DNA of 34,095 nucleotides from Opitutales bacterium (lineage in GTDB: Bacteria; Verrucomicrobiota; Verrucomicrobiia; Opitutales; UBA2987), in the NCBI GenBank assembly GCA_021772515.1, contig JAJFLU010000009.1:69929-104023 (forward strand), given 5' to 3'. Both the position numbers and the translations under genes were made by a program. The notes beneath the pieces are model-generated. The model was not told where the DNA came from and did not search any database. It saw only the letters and a program-made list of their open reading frames with translations. Within the stretch, counting starts at the first letter, position 1. Each line of letters opens with the position of its first letter. Positions 15,849 through 24,092 of the stretch are shown here, piece after piece.

Positions 15849-16667
15849 CTATTTTTTTCGGCCAGAGCCATTAAATTGGCGATCCCAGTGATTTTGATTG
15901 GCGATCTTGGCTGAAATTGGAGGATTTTTTTCACGGAATATCTGATATGCCCTGTCAATTTGGATGTAGGTAAGAGGAACGGATTTGTCACCGCAAAAAA
16001 GGCGTCGAAGTTTTTTATGCCTGAGTTCTACTTCCACACGAATAACTTGTCCTGAAATTTCCCCTTTTGTTTTCTGACGCAGCTTATCATAAATACGTAT
16101 TTTCATCTCCCGCCCCCACCAGTTCACTGATTCATCTTCAAAAAAGGCTTTTGTTTTATGAATTTCCGGGTGCTTGATGAAGCGGTGGGCGAGCAAGAAA
16201 ACTTCGGGCTCTCCTTGAAATTGCCAGCAAAGATCAACTCTCTTAAACTCATATCCATTGTCCTGGTGGTAACTAACCTCTGAGGCAATATTCAGTAGGG
16301 CTTCCATAGCATCATCAAGTATAACTCGGAGATTATTCAATTGCTGCGTTGATACACAAACATATCTGATAAAGGTGCGGGTTCCCTCTTTTTCTGTTTG
16401 GACCGGAACTGAGAGATAATCGTTCCCTTCAGGATTTAATTCTACTGTAGCTCCACCCAGATGGATGATACCTTCCCCCTCGTTTACCATTACCGTAATA
16501 CTCAAGCACTCGCCGAATTTTTCACTCTTAATTTCTTCAAAGAGTATCTCGATTCCCATTCTTTCTGCGTATGCGGGGGAGACAATTATTTCTCTGTAGA
16601 AGCCTATAGTTGTATGAGCCCAAAAGAATATCGCTACTAGGATAAAGATGTATTTTCTTTCTTGCAT
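15849..16667 (-). CDS. apparent chimeric ORF: secreted-protein N-terminus fused to replication-initiator-like C-terminus
   Basis: This is a 272-residue frame on the minus strand. Residues 1-35 form a hydrophobic export signal, and about 40-113 look like a beta-rich secreted domain. From about residue 115 the character changes. 'RVDLCWQFQGEPEVFLLAHRF' (about 143-163), 'IRIYDKLRQK' (about 191-200) and 'VIRVEVELRHKKLRRLF' (about 208-224) follow the order seen in filamentous-phage gene II / Phage_CRI-type replication proteins: RxDl, then YDK, then RvEv. A replication protein would not carry a signal peptide, so the ORF is best read as two pieces joined by recombination near 16310-16330. It is A/T-richer than its neighbours. 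The replication assignment is by motif pattern only; the whole could instead be one unknown protein. Confidence 0.45.
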   Translation of the reverse strand: MQERKYIFILVAIFFWAHTTIGFYREIIVSPAYAERMGIEILFEEIKSEKFGECLSITVMVNEGEGIIHLGGATVELNPEGNDYLSVPVQTEKEGTRTFIRYVCVSTQQLNNLRVILDDAMEALLNIASEVSYHQDNGYEFKRVDLCWQFQGEPEVFLLAHRFIKHPEIHKTKAFFEDESVNWWGREMKIRIYDKLRQKTKGEISGQVIRVEVELRHKKLRRLFCGDKSVPLTYIQIDRAYQIFREKNPPISAKIANQNHWDRQFNGSGRKK

Positions 16668-17012
16668 TACATTGACTGAATCTGCGGCCCGGCAATGTCG
16701 GATTCAGGTGAGAATGCTGCGTTTGGACCGGGTTAGAGTCGCGGGGAATCCACCATAGAATTCAACTATCATCACACCACACCCTTTAGACCCTGTCAAA
16801 GCGATCCGCGAATGGCTTAAGAACCGGCTTGGCGGACGCCCTCTAGTGTATCAATGGGTTAAATTGGTTGGATACATGTCCACACGACAATCGAAATGAT
16901 CCGTGGATCTGGACAGGTTGCTATTTTAGATTGAAAATCTTTGTGCTCTTTGTCCTTTGTGAGAAAATATTGAATTTGCTTCAACAATCATTTGAGATAG
17001 ATTCAAAATTCT
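16668..17012. other. 345-bp stretch without a recognisable gene
   Basis: No convincing gene is visible. One frame is open from 16759 to TGA 16897-16899 and encodes a plausible-looking tail ('IREWLKNRLGGRPLVYQWVK') but has no start codon and directly follows a TAG. It may be the remnant of a lost gene at the edge of the accessory segment. The last 100 bp are A/T-rich and could hold the promoter of the DUF5069 gene. No tRNA fragment or terminator was recognised. Confidence 0.4.
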
Positions 17013-17462
17013 ATGAATGAACCAATTAAAAGTAAGTCGCTTGATCTAACGCGGGAATTTCCGCGCAGTCCACGGGAAATGCTGGGCGGATATGTGATTG
17101 CCGGGCGGATGCTCGACAAATGTCGAGCTGTCGTTGCGGGAACGAATGATGAATACCATTTCGACTGCCCATTGGATAATTTTTTTCTGTCTTTTGCCGA
17201 GATCAAGGCCGACGATTTCAAGGAAATTGTCGCCACAGGCGCTTCCGATGAAGAAGTAGCTGACTGGATCAATAAAAATGCGAAGGAGCATTCGCCCCAG
17301 GAAATCATCCAATGGAACAATACGATGCGGGATAAGCGGCTGAGCGAGATGCCCATCGAACTACAGGAATTTCTCGAAGGCTACATCCCCCAAGCCATTC
17401 CCGCCGAAAAAATCGTGCGCGTTTGGTTCGACGTCTACGACATCGAAGAAGGCCGTATTTGA
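17013..17462 (+). CDS. DUF5069-domain protein
   Basis: This is a 149-residue soluble protein. It shows the DUF5069 pattern: 'PRSPREMLGGYVIAGRMLDKCRA' near the N-terminus, then 'GTNDEYHFDCPLDNFFLSF', then an alpha-helical C-terminal half. The family is of unknown function and is common in Verrucomicrobiota and Planctomycetota, which is one clue to the host. There is no signal peptide or membrane segment. No strong Shine-Dalgarno precedes the ATG. It is followed on the same strand by a small secreted protein. It lies just outside the accessory segment and looks like normal chromosome. Confidence 0.82.
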   Translation: MNEPIKSKSLDLTREFPRSPREMLGGYVIAGRMLDKCRAVVAGTNDEYHFDCPLDNFFLSFAEIKADDFKEIVATGASDEEVADWINKNAKEHSPQEIIQWNNTMRDKRLSEMPIELQEFLEGYIPQAIPAEKIVRVWFDVYDIEEGRI

Positions 17463-17521
17463 AGCTGAGATTGTCAAGATAGGTTCTAAACAGCAATTTG
17501 CGCTGAACGGTGAATATCATA

Positions 17522-18034
17522 ATGAAACCTGCGACTGCTATATTTGTCATTTTAGCCCTGATGCCTGGCTGGTGCGTGACGATTCAAGCCATCTGTGAAG
17601 GCGAAGACTATCGACAGTTTGACAGCTTGCTTGGAAATTGGGAGGAGTATGAATTGTCAGATGAAGGTCGGGTGCATCTTGGAACCCTCGCAACGGAGCT
17701 AGTTGCCTGCGGGTGTGCCCTCAAACAGACATTCTTTTCCCCCGACAAGTCGTTTTCATTCGAATCGTTTGGGTATCTCGAAGCTGATGAAGCATGGACA
17801 GAGCACTATGTCCTCAGCACTGGTCGAATAGTGTCCTACAAATGGAGCAGGAGAGGCGAAACGCTTGTCCTAGAGAGAATTTCGAGAGATTCGGGAAAGA
17901 TGAAAAGGCTTGTCATATTTGATATAAAAGCGGACAGCTACTTTGTGTCAGATGAAGAATCGGTTGACGATGGAGGCACATGGACCCGCCGGGAACTCGT
18001 GCATACCATCCGTCAAGGTGCAGCGCAGCCGTGA
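17522..18034 (+). CDS. small secreted protein, DUF1579-like
   Basis: This protein of about 170 residues has a signal peptide (hydrophobic FVILALMPGW, cleavage near IQA). After 'FDSLLGNWEEYE' comes a beta-rich domain with alternating aromatic residues, an arrangement resembling DUF1579 or lipocalin-like proteins that begin with 'l.G.W'. ATG 17522 is preferred; a GTG at 17510 would add four residues. Neither has a strong ribosome binding site. It has two Cys close together in the mature part (ACGCA). The function is unknown. A spacer of 211 nt separates it from the ferredoxin gene. Confidence 0.6.
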   Translation: MKPATAIFVILALMPGWCVTIQAICEGEDYRQFDSLLGNWEEYELSDEGRVHLGTLATELVACGCALKQTFFSPDKSFSFESFGYLEADEAWTEHYVLSTGRIVSYKWSRRGETLVLERISRDSGKMKRLVIFDIKADSYFVSDEESVDDGGTWTRRELVHTIRQGAAQP

Positions 18035-18245
18035 CCTCTGTTCTACCGTGAGATTCAGTTAAAATCACAGAAGTCTTCAATTAAACCGCAGGTCAAAATA
18101 CGGATGAACCGCAATTTGGGCATAGCGACTGGTTTTCAAAACCTATTCAGAAAGGTAAATCGCCAATAGATGTTGAGAGCAGTGGGCGAAATTTTTTTCA
18201 ATCCTTCTTGACACTATTCCTGAAATATCAAACTTATCCGCTACT

Positions 18246-18482
18246 ATGGCTGATAAAGATGATAAGTGGCCCCTGAATGCCGCTGGAAAATTTTACGTCG
18301 ATGAGCAATGCATCGATTGCGATCTGTGTCGGGAAACCGCCCCGGATTTCTTCAAACGCGATGAAGATGGCGGATATTCCTATGTTTACAACCAACCCGA
18401 TGGCGCCAATGAAGACGATATCGCCCTTTGCATGGAAGCTCTCGAGGGTTGTCCCGTCGAAGCGATTGGTGAGGATGGCTGA
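18246..18482 (+). CDS. 4Fe-4S ferredoxin, single-cluster type
   Basis: This is a 78-residue acidic ferredoxin. The cluster ligands are CIDCDLC near residues 22-28 (CxxCxxC; family Asp/Cys variation affects the middle ligand) plus the distal Cys in 'EGCPVEAIGED' about 40 residues later. This is the layout of bacterial mono-cluster ferredoxins that carry a [4Fe-4S] or [3Fe-4S] cluster and donate one electron to P450s or other oxidoreductases. The ATG opens directly into 'ADKDDKWPLNAAGKFYVDEQC'-like family sequence, supporting the start. No redox partner gene is adjacent. A strong terminator follows. Confidence 0.87.
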   Translation: MADKDDKWPLNAAGKFYVDEQCIDCDLCRETAPDFFKRDEDGGYSYVYNQPDGANEDDIALCMEALEGCPVEAIGEDG

Positions 18483-18516
18483 AATTCTGGAAATTTCCCA
18501 GAGTTAATCAAATCAG

Positions 18517-18546
18517 GGCCGTCTGTGGATAATGGACGGCCTTTTT
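18517..18546 (+). terminator. Rho-independent terminator after the ferredoxin gene
   Basis: GGCCGTC (18517-18523) pairs perfectly with GACGGCC (18535-18541) across an 11-nt loop and is followed by TTTTT (18542-18546). It lies 34 nt after the ferredoxin stop and 46 nt before the end of the convergent trkH gene. Confidence 0.88.
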
Positions 18547-18592
18547 ATGTCTTTCTTTCGCCTCAGCCTCAGCCATTGGCGGAGAACCCCGT

Positions 18593-20068
18593 TCAGGAAA
18601 ACCGTTTCCAGAGAGACGGCGAGAAAAGCACCAGAATGGCGAAAAGCTCCAACCTGCCCATGATCATCACAAGGGAGAGGGCATATTTTGTGTAATCCTG
18701 AAAGAAGGCGTAATTATGAGCCGGGCCGATTTCCTGAAACCCCGGCCCTACGCTGAACATACAGGCCAGAATCGTTGAAATAGACCCTTCAACCGATAAT
18801 TGCGGCTCGAAAAGCACGACCAAAAAAAGACTCACATGGGCCACCAGCGCCATGAGAACCAGATAACTGGTGACATTTTCCTGGGCGGTCCGGTCGAGAT
18901 TCCGCCCGTTAATCTTGACGGACCGGATAACCCGGGTGCGAAAGGCTTTCTCGATGTTAATGAGGGATACTTTGATAGCTACCACAACGCGGATTACCTT
19001 GAGGCCTCCCGCCGTGGAGCCGGAGCTGCCCCCGATCACCATGATGGATAGGAGCAGAACATGGGTTACGGGAGCCCACGTATCGAAATTGGTGGTTGAA
19101 AAGCCCGTCGTTGTCATGAGCGAGACCACCTGAAATGTGCCATACCGCAAGGCCTCCATCCAGGTGTCATATTGTCCATCTATGAGCAGTCGCCAGGTTA
19201 AAAAAAGAGAACTCGCCAACAATATCAGGTAAAACGCCGCCGTTTCCGTGCTTTCAATGACGGCCTTCCAGTTACCTCTCAGGAAGTGGAGCATGACGAT
19301 AAAACTGGTCCCTCCCAAGGCCATAAACAGGACGATCATCCACTCCAACAAGGGGTTTTGAAAAGCTTCCACACTCGCGCTCTGGGTGCTGAATCCACCC
19401 GTCGCCACCGTTGTGGCCATGTGGCAAACGGCATCGTACCAATCCAGCCCGCAGAGGCGAAAGGTCACCGCGCAGGCGACCGATATGCCCACATATAACC
19501 CCAGGATTCTGAGGACTCCCGTTTGCACTCTGCCTGAGTCCAGATCGGTCGAATTGGCGGAGGATTCACTCGAGAAAAGGACTTTCGCGCCCGCCCCCAA
19601 GTAGGCCAGAATAGCCACGAAAAATACCACCACACCCAATCCCCCGATCCACTGGCTTATGCTTCTCCAGAATAACAGGCTGCGTGGGAAACGCTCGAAA
19701 TCGGTGAAAACGGACGCCCCCGTGGTGGTTAAACCGGAGGCCGATTCAAAGAAGGCGTCGGCTATCGAGCACCCCGGAATAATCAGGTAATAAGGCAGCG
19801 CACCGATCAAACTGGCGAATATCCAGCCCAGCCCGATCACACTCAACGCCTCCTTGCGAAACATTTTTAAGCCCCCCTGTCGGCCCAGATAGGTAAAGCT
19901 GATGGACATGGCGAAGGCGATCACCGTACTCATGCTGAACCCGGCCAGGGCGCTCTGCTCAATGCTCAGTGAACGATGGGGATAACCCACTCCAAGGCTG
20001 ATCAGAAACGCGATTGCCTCAATCAGCAATATGGTGCCCAACAACCTGAATACTATGGGGTAATTCAT
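18593..20068 (-). CDS. trkH: Trk-type potassium uptake channel subunit TrkH
   Basis: This 491-residue integral membrane protein has about ten or more hydrophobic segments. The four selectivity-filter loops are visible: TTTGAS (114-119), TVATGGFS (220-227), TTTGFS (319-324) and SVGPGFQ (439-445). Each contributes the central Gly of the K+ filter. The intramembrane-loop motif 'GGSSGSTAGGLKVIR' (346-360) is also present. TrkH mediates K+ uptake gated by the NAD(H)/ATP-binding subunit TrkA. The trkA gene lies 52 nt upstream on the same strand, so trkA-trkH form an operon. The length is normal. Confidence 0.95.
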   Translation of the reverse strand: MNYPIVFRLLGTILLIEAIAFLISLGVGYPHRSLSIEQSALAGFSMSTVIAFAMSISFTYLGRQGGLKMFRKEALSVIGLGWIFASLIGALPYYLIIPGCSIADAFFESASGLTTTGASVFTDFERFPRSLLFWRSISQWIGGLGVVVFFVAILAYLGAGAKVLFSSESSANSTDLDSGRVQTGVLRILGLYVGISVACAVTFRLCGLDWYDAVCHMATTVATGGFSTQSASVEAFQNPLLEWMIVLFMALGGTSFIVMLHFLRGNWKAVIESTETAAFYLILLASSLFLTWRLLIDGQYDTWMEALRYGTFQVVSLMTTTGFSTTNFDTWAPVTHVLLLSIMVIGGSSGSTAGGLKVIRVVVAIKVSLINIEKAFRTRVIRSVKINGRNLDRTAQENVTSYLVLMALVAHVSLFLVVLFEPQLSVEGSISTILACMFSVGPGFQEIGPAHNYAFFQDYTKYALSLVMIMGRLELFAILVLFSPSLWKRFS

Positions 20069-20120
20069 TGTTAAAACAGGAAAAGGAAGCGTCCTCTCAT
20101 TTCGCAGACAGGACGGTTCT

Positions 20121-21473
20121 TCACTCCTCCGAAATCAGCGCCTGTAATTCCTTGGTATTACCTTCTTTGGTAATCAATACAATCCGGTCGCCTCCCAAAA
20201 TGGTGTCATCCGCCCCCGGCACAATCGCCTGGAATTTATGTAAAAGAGCCACAATGACAGAGCCTTTCGGCATCGGAATATTTCGCAAAAGCTGGCCCGC
20301 GAACCGGTTGTTATGCCCCAGTTGTATCTCTAATACTTTCCCCACTCCATCCGGTAAAGTGGCCAATTCCAATATTGGTTCGGTCGAGAGATAACGCATA
20401 ATCTCCCTCGCCGTGGTCACTCTCGGGGAGACCATCAATTCCACTCCAAGGGAGCTTTTCAGCCCGTCCAGAACGTCTTCGTAATCGGTCTTGTTGATGA
20501 CCAGTTGGACATGTGCGGCCCCCAGCTTCGCCGCCAGCAGGCCCGTCATGATGTTGTCCTCATCATCCTTCGTCGAGGCCACAAAATAATCGGCGCTGCC
20601 AATTTGCTCCTCCTCCAAAAGCCGCAACGAGGTGGCATCGCCATGGATCACTGTAACGCTTGGAAATTTTTCAGCCAGATTTCGGCACAATGCCCCATGT
20701 TTCTCGATGATGCGGATTTTGAAACGCGGATTGGCCAGCAGCCGCGTCAGGGCGACCGCGGTTTCGCTGCCGCCAAAAAGGGCCACCCGCACTTGATCTT
20801 CCCTGCTTTCGGGGTCGAATTTGCGCTTCATCTTGAGAAGAACATCCGGGGGGCCAAATAGCGTCACTCGGTCATCCTCCTCCAGCACCGTATCGGCGGT
20901 GGGCACTTCTAATTCCTTGCCGCGTTGAATAAATCCAATGCGCACCTGTTCCAATTGCAGTTCCGTCAGAGTTTTGCCGATCAACCGCGAACGCCGGGTG
21001 ATGGCCACCTGCTGCGCCTCGATTTGCCCCCGCGAGAAATACTCCACCGCCACACGCCCGGGGTTACGGATCGATTTTGCCAACTGCACCGCGCAAAGTC
21101 CCTCGGGGTTTATCATGTGGTCGATCCCGAAGTGCAACTGGTAGTTCAAAAAAGAGTTATCCGTATAGGTCTGGTCGTGAACCCTCGTTATGGTCACCTC
21201 GGCGCCGAGCACTTTGGCCAGTGATGAAGCCACCAGGTTGGTCCGGTCCTCACTGGTCATGGCGAGAAAGAAATGGCATTCGCGCACCCCCGCCTTGACC
21301 AGGGTTTCTGCCGAGCTGCCATTGCCGATGATCACTCTGGCATCGATCAACTCATCCACACTTTGCCCTGTGGCCTCATCAAATTCGATGACAGTCACAT
21401 CATGTGCTTGTCCGCTCAAAAGTTCGCAGAGGTAACTGCCAACTTCCCCGGCTCCAACTATTACGATTTTCAT
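20121..21473 (-). CDS. trkA: Trk potassium uptake regulatory subunit TrkA
   Basis: This 450-residue cytoplasmic protein has two RCK (TrkA-N plus TrkA-C) units. The first nucleotide-binding site is 'VGAGEVGS' (6-13) with 'VIE.D' after strand 2. The second begins at about 228 ('VRVALFGGSETAV'). TrkA-C domains sit at about 140-215 and 375-450. ATG 21473 gives the canonical 'MKIVIVGAGEVGS' start; the frame is open to 21533 but those residues are foreign to the family. TrkA binds NAD(H) or ATP and gates TrkH, encoded next in the operon. The second site has GGSETA in place of the usual GxGxxG, which is common for the C-terminal RCK unit. Confidence 0.95.
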   Translation of the reverse strand: MKIVIVGAGEVGSYLCELLSGQAHDVTVIEFDEATGQSVDELIDARVIIGNGSSAETLVKAGVRECHFFLAMTSEDRTNLVASSLAKVLGAEVTITRVHDQTYTDNSFLNYQLHFGIDHMINPEGLCAVQLAKSIRNPGRVAVEYFSRGQIEAQQVAITRRSRLIGKTLTELQLEQVRIGFIQRGKELEVPTADTVLEEDDRVTLFGPPDVLLKMKRKFDPESREDQVRVALFGGSETAVALTRLLANPRFKIRIIEKHGALCRNLAEKFPSVTVIHGDATSLRLLEEEQIGSADYFVASTKDDEDNIMTGLLAAKLGAAHVQLVINKTDYEDVLDGLKSSLGVELMVSPRVTTAREIMRYLSTEPILELATLPDGVGKVLEIQLGHNNRFAGQLLRNIPMPKGSVIVALLHKFQAIVPGADDTILGGDRIVLITKEGNTKELQALISEE

Positions 21474-21694
21474 TTTTCTAATTATTGGAAGAAACATGCC
21501 ACCTTTTGGGGGCACACCGGATACCGCCGGCACGGGGCGCAGATTATTGCCAGCCTCTAGGTTAAACTAAGCGCCGCCTTTGAAAAGCTTAATTTTTCTG
21601 CCCCAAAAGGGGGAAAAGTCGGCTATATTTCAATTGCGGCGCAAGGTCTCGACTCATAATTTGGGCAATTTCCGCGTTAATCCCCCTTTTTTGC

Positions 21695-22705
21695 ATGTCT
21701 CAACCAATTCCCGTAAAGCTGGTCCTTGTCACCATGTATGAGCCCTCCGATGCCCGATTCGGGGAACTCGGCGTATTTTTACAAGATGGAAAATTCCGCC
21801 CGGCCCAGGTTCAGGCGGAGGCCTCCGGCTTGCAGGGCCGCCTCTACGAGCGGGGCGATGGCCTGCTCGCAATTCACGCCGGAGTCGGCAATCCCAACAC
21901 CGCAGTCGCCATAATGGCCCTCGGGCTGGCCGGTGGCTATGATCTGAGCAATGCCTATTGGCTCATTTCCGGCATCGCAGGGGGCAACCCCCAAAACTGC
22001 CCGCTCGGCAGTGTCGTCTGGGCGGATTGGGCCGTGGATGGGGATCTCGCCTTTGAAATTTCCCCCGAGGACAAACCCGCAGATTGGTCCACCGGAATTT
22101 TACCAATGGGGGCCAAAGTACCCTACGGGCCTTCCTCGACCGACGATGCCGCCTTCGGGCAGCGTTTTGAAGTCAGCCGGTTGAATCCCCATCTCTGCCA
22201 GTGGGCCTATAAACTGACCAAAGACATTCCGCTGCTCGATAATGACGAAATGAAAGCGGAGCGCCGGGCATACACCGGCTTCCCCAACATCCAGGGCCCC
22301 CCCGAAGTTTTATGCGGAGGCAACCTGACCACCGGTCGGTATTGGCATGGTCGAGCATTGACAGAGTGGGCCGAGCGTTGGGTCGAATACTGGACCGACG
22401 GGCAGGGAGCCTTTTACACATCGGGCATGGAAGATACCGGAACCCTCCACGCCCTCCGCCATCTGTCTCGCATGAGTAAAGCCGATTACGACCGCGTCCT
22501 CCTCCTACGGGCGGCCTGCAATTTCACCCATCCTCCTCCCGGTAAAACGGTCCTCGAAAACCTCTTCGGTGAAGCCCAGGGAGACGCCCACTACCCCGGT
22601 TACATTCCTTCACTCGAAAACGCCCAAAAAACCGCCACCGCCGTCATCGACGAAATATTCGCAAATTGGGAAACCTGCAAAGATACCGTGCCAAGTCCCG
22701 ATTGA
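21695..22705 (+). CDS. NUP-family protein without signal peptide, copy C
   Basis: This is the third NUP (PF06516) paralogue, at 336 residues. It starts directly at 'MSQPIPVKLVLVTMYEP', the point where copies A and B begin after their signal peptides. It is therefore predicted to be cytoplasmic, unlike A and B. Family blocks are all present: 'LLAIHAGVGNPNTAVA', 'YWLISGIAGGNP', 'YWHGRALTEWAERW', 'SGMEDTGT' and 'LRAACNFTHPPPG'. No membrane helices are seen. The ATG follows a pyrimidine-rich stretch with no Shine-Dalgarno. It is divergent from trkA and lies 30 nt upstream of a PlsC-like gene, so those two may be cotranscribed. Confidence 0.82.
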   Translation: MSQPIPVKLVLVTMYEPSDARFGELGVFLQDGKFRPAQVQAEASGLQGRLYERGDGLLAIHAGVGNPNTAVAIMALGLAGGYDLSNAYWLISGIAGGNPQNCPLGSVVWADWAVDGDLAFEISPEDKPADWSTGILPMGAKVPYGPSSTDDAAFGQRFEVSRLNPHLCQWAYKLTKDIPLLDNDEMKAERRAYTGFPNIQGPPEVLCGGNLTTGRYWHGRALTEWAERWVEYWTDGQGAFYTSGMEDTGTLHALRHLSRMSKADYDRVLLLRAACNFTHPPPGKTVLENLFGEAQGDAHYPGYIPSLENAQKTATAVIDEIFANWETCKDTVPSPD

Positions 22706-22735
22706 TGTGAAAATTGCCGCCGTCGCCCTGAGACA

Positions 22736-23926
22736 ATGAACATTTATCGTCCACAGAAGCCCTACCAATTCCGCCCCCCGAAATACTCGGCGCTACTGGC
22801 TCCTTTTCTTCTGAAAGTGAGCGAAATTTTTTATCTTCGCAGAAGATTTAGGCTACGCAAAATTACCGAAACCGGGCTCGATGCCATTTCTCAATTATCC
22901 GCTCAGGGGCATACCATACTCGTCGCCCCCAATCACGCCGACCACGCCGACCCGCCCGTCCTCGTGTATTTGGCAAAACAACGCCGTCTTGCATTTCATT
23001 TTATGGCCGCGCGGGAAGGTTTCGAGGTCAGCCCGTTACATGCCTTCGTTTTGCAGCGTTGCGGCGCTTTTTCCGTCGATCGTGAAGGCTCCGATGTGAA
23101 CGCCATCAAGACAGCAATGCGAATTCTGCGCGAAGCCCGCCACCCGCTGGTGGTCTTCCCCGAAGGTGAAATATATCATCACCAGGAGCGGCTCGATCCC
23201 CTCAACGAAGGCGTGGGTAGAATCCTTCTCCGGGCCGCCCAAAAATTGCCCGAGGGCAAACGCGCCTACCTCGTCCCGGCGGCAATGGTATATACCTACG
23301 ATAAAACGGTGGAAACCTCCTTTTCTGATCGAATAAGCGTTCTCGAGCAGAGCATCACGTGGAAACCGCGCGAGGATATGGATACGGTGGAAAGGATTTA
23401 TCGATTCGGGGGCGGACTTTTGGCAATCAAGGAGATTGAGTTTTTTGGGGAGGCCCAATCGGGCAATTTTGTTGAACGCCTGTCGGCCCTGCGAAACCGA
23501 TTGGTCGCCAGGGTCGAGGAGCGGCACCTCACAAAAGCGGGAGTCGGCAGTATTCCCGAAAGAGTAAAAACGTTGCGGGGCAAGATTAGAAAACAACTCA
23601 ACGACCCCAAGGCAACGATTTCCGACGAAGAAAAAATATCCCTCTATGATGATCTGGACACCCTCTTTGTAACGGTTCAGCTTTACAGTTATCCGGGTCA
23701 ATATCTTCGCAAGGATTACAATATAGACCGCATCGCGGAGACGATCCTGAAACTGGAGGAAGACGTCATCGGGCACGCCAAATATCCCGCCCCAAGAAAT
23801 GTTCACGTCAACTTCGGGAACCCAATCGACGTAAAGGAATTTCTGACAGAAAAATCCATGAACATCCGAAACGCCGTCAACCCCCTGACAAAATTACTGA
23901 GCGAAAGAATCCAGGGCATGCTGTAA
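22736..23926 (+). CDS. PlsC-like 1-acyl-glycerol-phosphate acyltransferase with long C-terminal extension
   Basis: This is a 396-residue acyltransferase. The catalytic 'NHADHADPP' (HxxxxD, His67/Asp72), the 'FSVDRE' block near 112 and the acceptor-binding FPEG (141-144) are the conserved PlsC motifs in order. The family usually has about 240 residues. Here the region after about residue 240 adds some 150 mostly helical residues of unknown role. Acyltransferases of this group acylate lysophosphatidate or related glycerol lipids at the membrane. A separate GT2 gene lies about 10 kb away, with no direct link. The start has no strong ribosome binding site and lies 30 nt after copy C of the NUP genes. 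Confidence 0.82.
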   Translation: MNIYRPQKPYQFRPPKYSALLAPFLLKVSEIFYLRRRFRLRKITETGLDAISQLSAQGHTILVAPNHADHADPPVLVYLAKQRRLAFHFMAAREGFEVSPLHAFVLQRCGAFSVDREGSDVNAIKTAMRILREARHPLVVFPEGEIYHHQERLDPLNEGVGRILLRAAQKLPEGKRAYLVPAAMVYTYDKTVETSFSDRISVLEQSITWKPREDMDTVERIYRFGGGLLAIKEIEFFGEAQSGNFVERLSALRNRLVARVEERHLTKAGVGSIPERVKTLRGKIRKQLNDPKATISDEEKISLYDDLDTLFVTVQLYSYPGQYLRKDYNIDRIAETILKLEEDVIGHAKYPAPRNVHVNFGNPIDVKEFLTEKSMNIRNAVNPLTKLLSERIQGML

Positions 23927-24092
23927 AAGGAGCAAAGAATTTTTTTTATCCATTAACCATCGTGATAGTCTTGAAATTTGTTGTGCTAAATCATCGGAGA
24001 TTGGGTAGTTATTTTTCGATTTCGAAAAACCTATTATAGATTAGATATTACGTTTGAATAATAACGTCCCTTGAGGTATATTTACAATTACT

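Noticed and set aside
15694..15891. Frame with paired Cys (WHCASCEQ, GCHC), possible zinc ribbon
   Set aside because: It has no good start and overlaps another weak frame; mentioned only as a possible frameshift product.
16759..16899. 46-codon open frame with a plausible protein tail
   Set aside because: No start codon, preceded directly by TAG, no family recognised.
12757..17012. Second copy of the tRNA 3' end as an att site
   Set aside because: I looked for the T-arm and acceptor sequence downstream and saw no convincing match.
18208..18213. Perfect TTGACA upstream of the ferredoxin gene
   Set aside because: No acceptable -10 at 16-18 nt, and the start codon would be almost at the transcription start.
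21501..21612. Inverted repeat (accttttgggggca / tgccccaaaagggg) between trkA and NUP copy C
   Set aside because: Arms are imperfect (one indel) and about 85 nt apart; G/C homopolymer runs make chance likely.
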